Part shown: piece by piece, positions 1-9,834 of the stretch
Position numbering within the stretch: position 1 is the first letter of the stretch
Layout of the letters: each line of letters begins with the position of its first letter
NCBI GenBank assembly: GCA_029777885.1
Contig: JAKORJ010000165.1
Location: forward strand, 1 to 53,259
Length of the DNA stretch: 53,259 nt
From: Bacillota bacterium
GTDB lineage: Bacteria; Bacillota; Clostridia; Caldicoprobacterales; DTU083
Reading direction: 5' to 3'
Translations under genes and position numbers: made by a program
Notes under the pieces: model-generated
The model's database searches: none
What the model saw: the letters and a program-made list of their open reading frames with translations, nothing else
Told to the model about the DNA's origin: nothing

Positions 1-73
1 CTACCTCCCATCTTTACTATGCATTGATATATTCTACATTATAATAAAAATCCCTCTTTTTTTTGCCAAAAAG

Positions 74-101
74 AATAAGATGTGGAATACCACATCTTAT
101 T
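74..101 (-). terminator. Rho-independent-type terminator of rny
   Basis: 12-bp perfect inverted repeat aataagatgtgg/ccacatcttatt (74-85/90-101), AATA loop; followed on the minus strand by CTTTTTGG...; overlaps the rny stop codon. Confidence 0.75.
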
Positions 102-1656
102 ACTTTGCATAGTCTATTGCTCTCGTTTCTCTTATAACATTGATTTTGATCTGTCCTGGATAGTCAAGCTCTCTTTCTACGGTCTTGACTATTTCTCTAG
201 CCATTAGAACGGTTTCATCATCACTGACCTTATCAGGTTTTACCATGATTCGGATTTCACGTCCCGCCTGTATGGCATACGATTTTTCAACTCCTGCGAA
301 GGAATTTGCGATTTCTTCAAGCTTTTCAAGCCTCTTTATATAGGCTTCCAGGGTCTCTCTTCTGGCTCCGGGTCTGGCTGCTGAAATTGCATCAGCTGCC
401 TGCACCAGAATAGCCTCTATCGTAGTGATCTCTATGTCTCCATGATGGGCGGCTATCGCATGCACGACCTCCGGGCTTTCACGGTAACGCTTAGCCAGGT
501 CTGCGCCTATTTGGGTATGGGATCCTTCGACTTCATGATCAACTGCCTTGCCTATGTCATGCAGCAGGCCTGCTCGCTTGGCTATCTTTACGTCAGCATC
601 CAGCTCTGCTGCCATAATGCCTGCCAAATGAGCCACTTCAATGGAATGATTCAGGACATTCTGTCCGTAGCTGGTCCTGTACTTAAGCCTGCCCAGCAAT
701 TTGATCAACTCGGGATGTACGCCATGTAAACCGAGATCGAAAACAACCTGCTCTCCAACTTCCCTTATGTGGGCTTCCACTTCCTTCTTGGCTTTTTCCA
801 CCATTTCTTCAATACGAGCAGGATGGATCCTGCCATCGATAATCAATTTTTCGAGTGCTATTCGAGCGATCTCACGCCGTATAGGATCAAATCCTGACAG
901 TATCACTGCTTCAGGGGTATCATCTATTATAAGATCGATGCCTGTAGCAGTTTCCAATGTGCGTATATTTCTTCCTTCCCGGCCTATGATTCTTCCTTTC
1001 ATTTCATCATTAGGCAAAGTAACTACAGATACTGTAGACTCGGCAACATGATCAGCCGCAAATTTTTGTATTGCCAAAGCTATTGTATTCTTGGCGTACT
1101 TTTCAGCATCCTCTTTATACTTAGCTTCTATTTCGCGGTATCTTACCGCTACTTCATGCCTGATTTCCTTTTCTACACTATCTAGCAGCTGCTCTTTGGC
1201 TTGCTCCCGTGTAAGCCCTGAGATCCTTTCCAGTTCGTTGATCTGTTGATTGTACAATGCTTCAACCTTCTCCTGGCTTTTCTGAATCTCCTTTTGCTTC
1301 TTGTTCAGCAGCTCTTCACGGGCATCCAAGGATTGGGATTTCTTATCCAGGTTTTCTTCCTTTTGCTGTAATCTTCTTTCGATCCTTTGAAATTCGCTGC
1401 GCCTTTCGCGGCTCTCTCTTTCAATTTCACTTCGCAGTTTGTGAATCTCTTCTTTTGCCTCTAGCAGGGTTTCTCGCTTGATCGCCTCGGCTTGCTTTTC
1501 AGCATCTTCTACGATTCTCTTAGCGGCATCTTCTGCACTTGATATCTTGCCTTCTGCAACCCGCTTTCGATAATAGTATCCGAGGACTATACCTCCTATG
1601 GCTACTACCAGGACAATTAGCAATTGTAATGGTAGTTCTAGTGGAATAAGGTACAC
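100..1656 (-). CDS. rny: Ribonuclease Y (N-terminal TM, coiled coil, KH, HD domains)
   Basis: Translation has an N-terminal TM segment, long charged coiled coil, KH motif ([15 protein letters not shown]) and HD motif ([14 protein letters not shown]). Start codon uncertain (see findings). Confidence 0.97.
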   Translation of the reverse strand: MYLIPLELPLQLLIVLVVAIGGIVLGYYYRKRVAEGKISSAEDAAKRIVEDAEKQAEAIKRETLLEAKEEIHKLRSEIERESRERRSEFQRIERRLQQKEENLDKKSQSLDAREELLNKKQKEIQKSQEKVEALYNQQINELERISGLTREQAKEQLLDSVEKEIRHEVAVRYREIEAKYKEDAEKYAKNTIALAIQKFAADHVAESTVSVVTLPNDEMKGRIIGREGRNIRTLETATGIDLIIDDTPEAVILSGFDPIRREIARIALEKLIIDGRIHPARIEEMVEKAKKEVEAHIREVGEQVVFDLGLHGVHPELIKLLGRLKYRTSYGQNVLNHSIEVAHLAGIMAAELDADVKIAKRAGLLHDIGKAVDHEVEGSHTQIGADLAKRYRESPEVVHAIAAHHGDIEITTIEAILVQAADAISAARPGARRETLEAYIKRLEKLEEIANSFAGVEKSYAIQAGREIRIMVKPDKVSDDETVLMAREIVKTVERELDYPGQIKINVIRETRAIDYAK

Positions 1657-1692
1657 CTCCTCAATTATTCAATTTGCTTGCTTGCAAAATAT

Positions 1693-1720
1693 AAACCGAG
1701 TAAAGTACCCAACTCGGTTT
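1693..1720 (-). promoter_or_regulatory. Hairpin in rny 5' leader (possible attenuator or mRNA-stability element)
   Basis: 9-bp perfect stem aaaccgagt/actcggttt (1693-1701/1712-1720), 10-nt loop, between the predicted rny promoter and the rny SD. Confidence 0.55.
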
Positions 1721-1785
1721 TAGTGTAATAGTCTATTAGTCTTTACACCATAGCTAAACCAAATTATGAAAATTTGATTATAATC

Positions 1786-1814
1786 ATTTTATATCTTTTT
1801 TACATAAGTGTCAA
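1786..1814 (-). promoter_or_regulatory. Predicted sigma-A promoter of rny
   Basis: Minus strand TTGACA (1809-1814), 17-nt spacer, TAAAAT (1786-1791). Confidence 0.7.
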
Positions 1815-1855
1815 GTTGGATTATCGCCAAATATACTAAAAATATGAAAACAGCG

Positions 1856-1876
1856 AAACCCCGTCAAGCGGGGTTT
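1856..1876 (-). terminator. Terminator downstream of recA
   Basis: 8-bp stem aaaccccg/cggggttt (1856-1863/1869-1876), 5-nt loop, immediately after the recA stop codon. Confidence 0.7.
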
Positions 1877-1881
1877 TACCA

Positions 1882-2913
1882 TTATTCCAAATCGGCCTCC
1901 GGGATCTCATCCATATCTGCTGAAGGCAGTTTAAAAGAAACCAACTCCTGCCGCACCTGTCTTTCAATTTCCTGGGCTATCTCAGGATTGTCCTTAAGGA
2001 ACTGGCGCGCATTCTCTCTCCCCTGCCCTATCCGCTTGTCTTCATAGGAATACCAGGCACCGCTCTTCGTAATGATATCCTTTGCTACGGCTATATCCAG
2101 GATCGATCCCTCCTTGGAAATACCTTCACCGTACAAGATATCGAACTCAGCCTGCTTGAAGGGCGGAGCGACCTTGTTCTTCACGACCTTGACCCTTGTC
2201 CTGCTCCCGACCATCTCAGTACCCTGCTTGAGGGTCTCTACCCTGCGCACATCCAGCCTCACCGATGCATAGAATTTAAGGGCGCGCCCACCGGGAGTAG
2301 TCTCAGGATTGCCAAACATCACGCCTACCTTTTCTCTCAACTGGTTGATGAAGATAGCAGCCGTCCTGGATTTGTTGATAGCGCCTGACAACTTCCTCAG
2401 CGCTTGGGACATCAGCCTGGCCTGAAGGCCTACATGGGAATCACCCATTTCACCTTCGATCTCAGCCCGGGGAACCAATGCTGCGACGGAGTCTATGACT
2501 ATCACGTCGATCGCGCCGCTGCGGACCAGGGCTTCGGTGATCTCCAAGGCTTGCTCCCCTGTATCCGGTTGGGAAACCAGCAGGTTGTCTATATCTACAC
2601 CAAGATTCTTCGCGTATACGGGATCCAGTGCGTGCTCTGCATCTATAAAGGCTGCAGTACCTCCTGCCTTTTGGGCTTCTGCGATCACATGGAGCGCAAC
2701 TGTAGTTTTACCGGAGGATTCGGGACCGAAAATCTCCGTCACACGTCCACGAGGTATGCCGCCCACTCCCAGGGCTACATCCAATTCCAGTGAACCAGTT
2801 GGGATGGCTTCGACGTTAAGATGTGTCGATTCACCGAGCTTCATGATCGAGCCTTTGCCAAACTGCTTTTCGATTTGAATCAGCGCCATATCCAAAGCTT
2901 TTCTTTTGTCCAT
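1882..2913 (-). CDS. recA: Recombinase RecA
   Basis: Walker [10 protein letters not shown], typical [29 protein letters not shown]-terminus, full length 343 aa. Confidence 0.99.
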   Translation of the reverse strand: MDKRKALDMALIQIEKQFGKGSIMKLGESTHLNVEAIPTGSLELDVALGVGGIPRGRVTEIFGPESSGKTTVALHVIAEAQKAGGTAAFIDAEHALDPVYAKNLGVDIDNLLVSQPDTGEQALEITEALVRSGAIDVIVIDSVAALVPRAEIEGEMGDSHVGLQARLMSQALRKLSGAINKSRTAAIFINQLREKVGVMFGNPETTPGGRALKFYASVRLDVRRVETLKQGTEMVGSRTRVKVVKNKVAPPFKQAEFDILYGEGISKEGSILDIAVAKDIITKSGAWYSYEDKRIGQGRENARQFLKDNPEIAQEIERQVRQELVSFKLPSADMDEIPEADLE

Positions 2914-3001
2914 TTCAACCCCCTGATCTGAAAATCAGGTCTTCACCTGCCCTTTCCTTATTTTCAATACGACCAATGCTATGTAAAATCGATCATCATT
3001 A

Positions 3002-3013
3002 GAACATTTGTTC
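3002..3013. promoter_or_regulatory. LexA/DinR SOS box upstream of recA
   Basis: Perfect palindromic half-sites GAACATTTGTTC, matching the Gram-positive GAACNNNNGTTC operator; sits just downstream of the -10 element. Confidence 0.88.
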
Positions 3014-3019
3014 TGTTTT

Positions 3020-3049
3020 ATTATACAACAATCCTTTCAGAAAAGTCAA
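3020..3049 (-). promoter_or_regulatory. recA promoter
   Basis: Minus strand TTGACT (3044-3049), 18-nt spacer, TATAAT (3020-3025). Confidence 0.8.
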
Positions 3050-3088
3050 TATAAATAACTAATTTTGTTAGTTTTTGAATTTTAATGG

Positions 3089-4327
3089 TTACTTCTGCTG
3101 CAACAGGATCAAGCGAAGCCAGTTTAGGAGTTCATACGCGGTGCGGTGCTTGATCTTAAGCCTGTCTCCGTTGAATAGGCATCTTTTGACTTTCGTGGCG
3201 TCCTCTGTAGATATAGCCATATACACCAGGCCAACAGGTTTTTCTGCCGAGCCTCCTCCAGGGCCGGCTATGCCTGTCACTGCCATCCCGATGTCGCTGC
3301 AAAGTACTTTGCGCACTCCTTCGGCCATTTCAATTGCAGTCTGAGAGCTTACAGCGCCGTAACGACTAAGTGTCTCGCTTTGTACGCCCAGTCTTTCGAT
3401 TTTTGCTTGATTGCTGTATGTAATGCAGCTTTCCAGGAATACCTCTGATGCTCCCGGGACATTGGTGAGCAGGTCGCTGATATGCCCCCCGGTACACGAT
3501 TCTGCCAATGACAACGTATATCCTTTTTCCCTGAGCAGACTTAAGACCACGGCTTCCAGGGTGTCGTCATCATATCCGTAAATATTGGTACCCAGTCTCT
3601 CTTTTATTGCTTCAAGAACAGGATCGATCATCATTTCAGCTTCAGTTTCAGAATGAGCACTCGCGGTGAGCCTGATATTTACTTCGGCGTTCCCGGCCAG
3701 TGGCGCTATCGTTGGGTTCGTCTGGGAGTCGATCATGTCCTCGAGCAGCTTCTCCACACTGGATTCGCCGATGCCGTAGATTTTTACTATTTTGGAGTAT
3801 ATGCCGGTTTTACTGAAGCTTCTAAGGAATGGCACAGCATAGTTCATAAACATAGGCTTTAATTCATTGGGCGGACCGGGCAAAATGATAAATATCCTGC
3901 TGTTTTTTTCAATGACCGCGCCTGGAGCAGTGCCGTTGTCATTCGGCAGTATGACCGCTTCTTTCGGAAACATGGCCTGCTTTAGATTGTTATCGGTCAT
4001 TTGCCTATTCATCCGCGCAAAGTAGTCCTCTATGCGCTTAAGGCTCCGCTTGTCGAGTACCAGCTCCAGCCCTAAAAATTCAGCGATGGTTTCCTTTGTA
4101 AGGTCATCTGCTGTAGGTCCCAGGCCTCCGGTGGCAATAATAATGTCCGCTCTTTTTTCAGCAATGTCAAGGGCCTGCAGCAAGCGAATCCTATTGTCAC
4201 CGACTACAGTCTGAAAATACTGATCTATGCCAAGCAAGGCCAGCTGCTGTGATATGAACTGGGCATTCGTGTTGACTATCTGGCCCAGGAGCAGTTCACT
4301 ACCTACACTAATTATTTCGGCGTTCAA
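3089..4327 (-). CDS. cinA: CinA family protein (competence/damage-inducible; nicotinamide-nucleotide amidohydrolase domain)
   Basis: N-terminal MNAEIISVGSELLLGQIVNTN and C-terminal LAESCTGGHISDLLT...GIAGPGGGSAEKPVGLVY motifs. Confidence 0.97.
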   Translation of the reverse strand: MNAEIISVGSELLLGQIVNTNAQFISQQLALLGIDQYFQTVVGDNRIRLLQALDIAEKRADIIIATGGLGPTADDLTKETIAEFLGLELVLDKRSLKRIEDYFARMNRQMTDNNLKQAMFPKEAVILPNDNGTAPGAVIEKNSRIFIILPGPPNELKPMFMNYAVPFLRSFSKTGIYSKIVKIYGIGESSVEKLLEDMIDSQTNPTIAPLAGNAEVNIRLTASAHSETEAEMMIDPVLEAIKERLGTNIYGYDDDTLEAVVLSLLREKGYTLSLAESCTGGHISDLLTNVPGASEVFLESCITYSNQAKIERLGVQSETLSRYGAVSSQTAIEMAEGVRKVLCSDIGMAVTGIAGPGGGSAEKPVGLVYMAISTEDATKVKRCLFNGDRLKIKHRTAYELLNWLRLILLQQK

Positions 4328-4356
4328 TCCTCTTGCCTCCCGAATCGCTGATTTGA

Positions 4357-4893
4357 CTAGAGCTTCAAAAGCTCCTTGTTTTTGCTTATATAATCATAGC
4401 CTGAAATCAGCGTTGTGATCACGGAAACATACAAGGCTATCTTATCAGCGGGTACTCCTATGTACCTGAAGGGAAAATTGTTGATCAGCAAGGCTATGAT
4501 AGCAATTATCTGAGTAACGGTCTTGATTTTCCCCCATTTGCTCGCCGCAAGCACCAAGCCTTCCGAGGCCGCCAGTACTCTGAATCCGGTTATTATAAAC
4601 TCCCTGCTTATGATGATTATTGCAGCGAGCGCAGGCACCCTGTCCATTTCAACAAGCACGACAAGGGCTGAAGTGACCAATAGTTTGTCAGCCAACGGAT
4701 CCATAAATTTTCCGAAGTTGGTTACCTGGTTCAGCTTTCTTGCAATGTAGCCGTCCAGGCTGTCTGTGCTGGCTGCCGCTATAAAAACTGCGGCTGTTAT
4801 AAACTCATGGAAAGGGAATTCAACATATAGTAATATAAGAAAAACAGGTATCATCAAAATGCGTATTATGGTGATCTTATTCGCCAGATTCAT
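4357..4893 (-). CDS. pgsA: CDP-diacylglycerol--glycerol-3-phosphate 3-phosphatidyltransferase
   Basis: CDP-alcohol phosphatidyltransferase motif DSLDGYIARKLNQVTNFGKFMDPLADK. Start taken as the MNLANKIT Met (GGGGGAAG upstream) rather than the longer ORF start at 4920. Confidence 0.95.
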   Translation of the reverse strand: MNLANKITIIRILMIPVFLILLYVEFPFHEFITAAVFIAAASTDSLDGYIARKLNQVTNFGKFMDPLADKLLVTSALVVLVEMDRVPALAAIIIISREFIITGFRVLAASEGLVLAASKWGKIKTVTQIIAIIALLINNFPFRYIGVPADKIALYVSVITTLISGYDYISKNKELLKL

Positions 4894-6220
4894 TTGTACT
4901 AGCTTCCCCCAGTAAATCATATTCGTATGCTTTGGTTAAGACTGTTTTTACGAATTCACCCTGCTTAAGCTCCCTTTCGGATGTAAGGTAGACCAGGCCG
5001 TCTATCTCGGGCGCTTCTGCATAGGATCTCCCAAAGAATATATTATCAGACTCCCTGCCTTCGACCAAAACTTCGCAGGTTTGTCCGACCCGTGTCCTAT
5101 TGAGCTTTTTTGAGATTCTCCTCTGGAGCGACAGTAGCATGCTCCTGCGCTCTTCCTTTACCTCATCCTCTACCTGCATGGGCATGGCTCCTGCCGGGGT
5201 TCCTTCTTCCCGGGAATAGGCAAATACGCCAACATTGTTGAACCAGCCTTCACCAACAAAATCCATCAGTTCTTTGAACTCTTCTTCAGTTTCCCCGGGA
5301 AAGCCAACGATCAAAGATGTTCTAAGCGCAATATCCGGTATCCTCCGTCTCAAGGTGCTCACCAGGCTTCGGATAGTGGAGCTGTCTGATATACGGTTCA
5401 TCCGGCCGAGTATGTTGTTATTTATGTGCTGGATCGGGATATCCAGGTAATGGCATATCTTATCCTCACTGGCGATCACATCGATCAGTTCCTCGGTTAT
5501 CCGGTCCGGATAAGCGTATAAAAGCCTGATCCATTTAAGCCCGGATATCCGGCACAGGTCCTTTAGAAGAGTTGCCAGGTCATACTTGTCGTATAGGTCC
5601 TGACCATACCTGGTCACATCCTGTGCGATCAGTATCAACTCCCTGACCCCGTTATCAGCGAGCTTTTCAGCTTCCAGTATGATATCCCGGGCAGGCCTGC
5701 TCCTGAACCTGCCCCTCAGGCTAGGTATTACGCAATAGGTACAGCAATTGTCGCAGCCTTCGGCGATCTTGAGGTATGCTGTGACCTCCTGAGTGCTGAT
5801 GAGCCTCGGCTGGACTCCCTCCGGCAGTAAATCTATATTGCCGTACCTGCACTCCTTTTTACCGGCCCTAACCTCATCCAGAACAGCAACGATGTCAGCA
5901 TAATCACCGGTCCCAAGTATTGCATCTATCTCAGGTATTTCTTTCATAAGCTCGGTGTTGTAGCGCTCGCTCATGCAACCTGTTACTATCAGAGCCTTGC
6001 ATCTCCCTGATTTTTTATATTCCGCCTGCTCCAAAATGGCATCTATGGACTCTTGCTTTGCCGAATCGATGAAACCGCAGGTATTCACAATGATCACATC
6101 GGCATCTTCGGAATTGCTTACAATGACATAACCGCTGTTGCTTAAAAGACCCAGCATTACTTCAGCATCTACACGGTTTTTGGCACATCCTAAAGATATC
6201 ATCCCTATGTTCCTGAACAA
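4877..6220 (-). CDS. rimO: Ribosomal protein S12 methylthiotransferase RimO
   Basis: MTTase N-terminal domain (ISLGCAKNRVDAE), radical SAM motif EGCDNCCTYCVIP, C-terminal TRAM region. Confidence 0.95.
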   Translation of the reverse strand: MFRNIGMISLGCAKNRVDAEVMLGLLSNSGYVIVSNSEDADVIIVNTCGFIDSAKQESIDAILEQAEYKKSGRCKALIVTGCMSERYNTELMKEIPEIDAILGTGDYADIVAVLDEVRAGKKECRYGNIDLLPEGVQPRLISTQEVTAYLKIAEGCDNCCTYCVIPSLRGRFRSRPARDIILEAEKLADNGVRELILIAQDVTRYGQDLYDKYDLATLLKDLCRISGLKWIRLLYAYPDRITEELIDVIASEDKICHYLDIPIQHINNNILGRMNRISDSSTIRSLVSTLRRRIPDIALRTSLIVGFPGETEEEFKELMDFVGEGWFNNVGVFAYSREEGTPAGAMPMQVEDEVKEERRSMLLSLQRRISKKLNRTRVGQTCEVLVEGRESDNIFFGRSYAEAPEIDGLVYLTSERELKQGEFVKTVLTKAYEYDLLGEASTNESGE

Positions 6221-6241
6221 CTAAAGCTGCTCCTCCCTATA

Positions 6242-8575
6242 TTAGGTTTCCTTGAATAGCTGCTCGAACTCTTCCCTGGTTATAAGCACATTTCTTGGCT
6301 TGCTGCCGTCGAAACCGCTAACCAACCCCCTGTTTTCCATTTCATCAATTAGCCTTGCGGCTCTTGCGTACCCGATCCTCAGGCGCCTTTGCAGCAGGGA
6401 GATGGAAGCCTGTCCCGCATCGATGACCACTTCCACGGCATCGGGGAACAGCTCGTCATAATCGGCATTCATCCTGCCGTCATTATCAACCGCCACTTCC
6501 TCCAGCACTTCAGTGTTATACTGGGGGCCTTCGTTCTGGTTTTTGATGCAGTTCACGACTGCCTCTACTTCCTTCTCCGTTATATAGGCTCCCTGCACCC
6601 TGAAAGGCTTATTGGAACCAGCAGGCGCAAACAGCATATCACCCCGGCCCAGCAGCTTTTCCGCTCCCCCTATGTCCAGTATTGTCCTGGAGTCGATCTG
6701 GGATGATACTGCAAAAGCTATCCTTGAAGGTATGTTGGCTTTTATCACCCCTGTTATGACATCCACGGAAGGCCTCTGGGTGGCTATGACAAGGTGTATC
6801 CCCGCTGCCCTCGCCATTTGGGCAAGCCTGCAGATCGCATCTTCCACTTCATTGGGGGCGACCATCATGAGGTCTGATAACTCATCTATGATGATCACTA
6901 ACTGGGGGATCGGTGACTCATCTGCTTCCAACTGCTCATTATACCTGTGGAAATCCCGTACGCCCTTGTTGGCAAACAGCTTATACCTTGAAACCATCTC
7001 CTGGACCGCCCAGTTCAGAGCACCTGCCGCCTTCTTGGGATCTGTTACCACTGGTATCAGGAGGTGTGGTATCCCATTGTATACACTCAACTCGACAACC
7101 TTGGGGTCGATAAGGATAAGCTTCACCTCATCGGGCGTGGCTTTATATAAAAGGCTGACTATGATCGTATTCAGGCAAACGCTCTTTCCTGAGCCTGTAG
7201 CCCCTGCGATCAGCAAATGCGGCATCGTATCTATATCAGCGATGATATTCTTGCCTGCTATATCCTTGCCCAGGGCAAAGGCGATCTTCGAAGGATGCTT
7301 GGTGAAGCATTCTGATTCCAGCACCTCCCGCAAGTAAACCGGAGCTATATCACTGTTGGGCACTTCTATGCCGATCGCGGCCTTACCTGGTATAGGCGCT
7401 TCTATCCTTACTCCCTGGGCGGCTAGGTTCAGCGCTATATCGTCAGCTAGGCTTACTATCCGGCTGACCTTGACCCCTGGTGCCGGTTGGAGTTCATACC
7501 TGGTTATAACAGGCCCTCTGCTGACCTGTATCACCTTGGCAACGACCCCGAAGCTTTGCAGCGTCTCCTCCAACAGCCTGGCATTTTTAAGGACAGTTTT
7601 GTCCTGTGCGCTCTGACTCGATTTCTGAACCGGTTCCTTCAACAATGAAATGGGCGGTATCAGATAAGGAAGCTTTTCCTGCCTGACCTTCAGGTCGATG
7701 TCTAATGGCTCGGCCTGTTTTTCTTTGTCATCAGCAGCTTTTTGGACATCCGGCTCTTTATATCTATTACCGCTCCCCTGAGGCTCATTATCCTTGTGTG
7801 CTTCCTTTTGAAAATCAAGGATCTTGATTTCAGGCTCAGCCTTATATAACTCAGCAGATGTAAACGAATCCTTAAGGTGCGTGTATTCCGGTTCGAGCTG
7901 GCCCTTTTCAGCAGTCGAAACCTCGCCTACAAAAAGCTTCTTCCTGCTTTGTTCACCCTGGTGCAAGGCTTTTTGCCTGTTGTGTTCCTCTCTGACCTGC
8001 TTCATATGGGTATACAGGTTGCTTGACAACTGCCTGAGGGACAAGTTGGTCAAAAGCAGCAGGTCGATCACTATCAGGGAAACAAAAAAAATATACGACC
8101 CGGCCAGGCCAAAGAGGCTGTAAGTGGGATACACCAGCAGGGCGGATAGCGCTCCTGTCCCCAGGCTGCGGGTCCCTGCTATAAATGATTTCTTAATAAA
8201 AGACCAATATCCGGTTCCGCCTACTTCCTGTCCGTTTATCCTCAAAAAAAAGAGCAGGTGTATCAGTCCCAGGATTAGGACCACCGTTATTATTGACAGT
8301 ATCAGCTTGCTCCTGTTGACTTTTTTATGGTATGCAATGATCACGAGTACCCCTGTTACGATTATCACTAAAGGCATAACATATGCCGCCAGGCCGAATA
8401 GACCCTTGATCACTCTGCATATATAGTCCCCCACTGACCCAGCATATCCAGGAAAATATACAGCTAATCCTATGAATAAGCCTAAAGAAGTGGTGATAAC
8501 ACCGATGATCTCATGCAACGCCTTGTTTTTTTGTGTCCTGTTCCTCTTCTTTTTTCTTTTCAAGCTAAGACCCAC
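6242..8575 (-). CDS. ftsK: DNA translocase FtsK/SpoIIIE
   Basis: Four-TM N-terminus, Walker A IAGATGSGKSVCLN, C-terminal gamma winged helix (SISLLQRRLRIGYARAARLIDEME). GTG start with AAAGGTGG upstream. Confidence 0.95.
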   Translation of the reverse strand: MGLSLKRKKKRNRTQKNKALHEIIGVITTSLGLFIGLAVYFPGYAGSVGDYICRVIKGLFGLAAYVMPLVIIVTGVLVIIAYHKKVNRSKLILSIITVVLILGLIHLLFFLRINGQEVGGTGYWSFIKKSFIAGTRSLGTGALSALLVYPTYSLFGLAGSYIFFVSLIVIDLLLLTNLSLRQLSSNLYTHMKQVREEHNRQKALHQGEQSRKKLFVGEVSTAEKGQLEPEYTHLKDSFTSAELYKAEPEIKILDFQKEAHKDNEPQGSGNRYKEPDVQKAADDKEKQAEPLDIDLKVRQEKLPYLIPPISLLKEPVQKSSQSAQDKTVLKNARLLEETLQSFGVVAKVIQVSRGPVITRYELQPAPGVKVSRIVSLADDIALNLAAQGVRIEAPIPGKAAIGIEVPNSDIAPVYLREVLESECFTKHPSKIAFALGKDIAGKNIIADIDTMPHLLIAGATGSGKSVCLNTIIVSLLYKATPDEVKLILIDPKVVELSVYNGIPHLLIPVVTDPKKAAGALNWAVQEMVSRYKLFANKGVRDFHRYNEQLEADESPIPQLVIIIDELSDLMMVAPNEVEDAICRLAQMARAAGIHLVIATQRPSVDVITGVIKANIPSRIAFAVSSQIDSRTILDIGGAEKLLGRGDMLFAPAGSNKPFRVQGAYITEKEVEAVVNCIKNQNEGPQYNTEVLEEVAVDNDGRMNADYDELFPDAVEVVIDAGQASISLLQRRLRIGYARAARLIDEMENRGLVSGFDGSKPRNVLITREEFEQLFKET

Positions 8576-8672
8576 CTTTGCGTCCTGTATTCAGTTTATA
8601 TGCTGTTATAACGGCAATAGTGCCGGAATACAGAGCATTAGCGCATGCAAGCAAAATCGCCTGATTTAGTTC

Positions 8673-8678
8673 ATTATA
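8673..8678 (-). promoter_or_regulatory. Putative extended -10 (TGTTATAAT) upstream of ftsK
   Basis: Minus strand GTGTTATAATG; -35 weak. Confidence 0.4.
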
Positions 8679-8711
8679 ACACTTCCTGACCATCTATTCC
8701 ATAATTGGAGC

Positions 8712-8740
8712 AAAAAAAGCGGACCATCATCGATGATCCG
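8712..8740 (-). terminator. Terminator downstream of ylzJ-like gene
   Basis: cgga..tccg stem enclosing the palindrome atcatcgatgat, followed on the minus strand by a run of 7 T. Confidence 0.65.
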
Positions 8741-8981
8741 TGATATTATAAGTGAGATGTATCTTTGATCCGGGCTGTAACCATGGCTTGAGATAATCAG
8801 CCGGGTCTGTGCTTATTATCCTGTTGACAGTATAGGATTTATCAATTTCAGGAACGACCTCGAGCCTGACCCCCTCATAGTCGATGACCTGTATATCCCT
8901 ATATTCCTTATCAGTAAGGGAGAGAGTCAAATCTGGAGGGGATGCTATAAGCTCCGGATCGATGATCGTATATAAGACCAA
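8727..8981 (-). CDS. YlzJ-like protein
   Basis: Small protein MVLYTIIDPELI.. in the conserved position between tepA/clpP-like and ftsK; YlzJ family by context and N-terminal motif. Confidence 0.75.
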   Translation of the reverse strand: MVLYTIIDPELIASPPDLTLSLTDKEYRDIQVIDYEGVRLEVVPEIDKSYTVNRIISTDPADYLKPWLQPGSKIHLTYNITDHR

Positions 8982-8984
8982 CTT

Positions 8985-9725
8985 TTACTCCTCCTTCCTT
9001 TGTCTGATAAGCTCCTTCAGCTTGTCCATAGCCTTGTCTAGACCGCCTACCTCGTTAATTATCCCGTATCTGACCGCATCTTCGCCTATCAGCACAGTGC
9101 CGACATCATTGGCCAGCTCGCCCGTTCTGAACAGGAGCTCATTCAGACTTTCCTTGCTGATGTTGGAATGGCTTGTAATAAAGCTGACCACTCTTTCCTG
9201 CATCTTGTTGAAATACTCATATGTCTGGGGCACTCCTATCACCAGGCCGGACATCCGTATGGGATGGATCGTCGTGGTAGCTGTCTGTGAGATGAATGAG
9301 TAATCAGTACATACGGACAAGGGTACTCCTATACTGTGCCCTCCTCCAAGCAGCAGGGATACGGAAGGCTTTGACATTGAGCTTATCATCTCCGCAATGG
9401 CCAGACCTGCTTCCACATCGCCGCCGACTGTATTCAATATAAGCAACAGGCCTTCGATTTCCTTGCTTTGCTCTATGGCAACAAGCTGGGGTATAACGTG
9501 TTCATACTTGGTAGTTTTGTAGTGGGGCGGGAGCACTATATGACCTTCTATCTGCCCGATGATCGTCAGGCAGTGGATGTTGCTTACAACAGGCTGGGGG
9601 ACTGCCTGTCCCCCCAACTCCTTTATAGCGCTTATTGCCGTATTGGTCTGGGGTGCATAATCAGGCTGTCCCGGTTCCGGCTCTTGTTCGAATCGGGCTT
9701 GGATACGCATGCAAATGACCTCCAT
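8985..9725 (-). CDS. ClpP-like serine protease, TepA/YmfB family
   Basis: [20 protein letters not shown] and [14 protein letters not shown] motifs; adjacent to ylzJ/ftsK as in B. subtilis. Confidence 0.9.
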   Translation of the reverse strand: MEVICMRIQARFEQEPEPGQPDYAPQTNTAISAIKELGGQAVPQPVVSNIHCLTIIGQIEGHIVLPPHYKTTKYEHVIPQLVAIEQSKEIEGLLLILNTVGGDVEAGLAIAEMISSMSKPSVSLLLGGGHSIGVPLSVCTDYSFISQTATTTIHPIRMSGLVIGVPQTYEYFNKMQERVVSFITSHSNISKESLNELLFRTGELANDVGTVLIGEDAVRYGIINEVGGLDKAMDKLKELIRQRKEE

Positions 9726-9769
9726 CTGTAAATCGTCCCTTTAAGTATTCCCCTGCAAAAGTAAAAATA

Positions 9770-9810
9770 AGCACTCCCTCGGCTGAACAGCATCAGCCCG
9801 TCAGAGTGCT
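9770..9810 (-). terminator. Terminator downstream of dapG
   Basis: Outer stem agcactc/gagtgct (9770-9776/9804-9810) and inner ggctga/tcagcc, followed on the minus strand by TATTTTTACTTTT. Confidence 0.7.
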
Positions 9811-9834
9811 TTAGCGCTTTACACTAAAAATCTA

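Noticed and set aside
6612-7337. 241-aa plus-strand ORF
   Set aside because: Antisense to the ftsK motor domain; shadow ORF.
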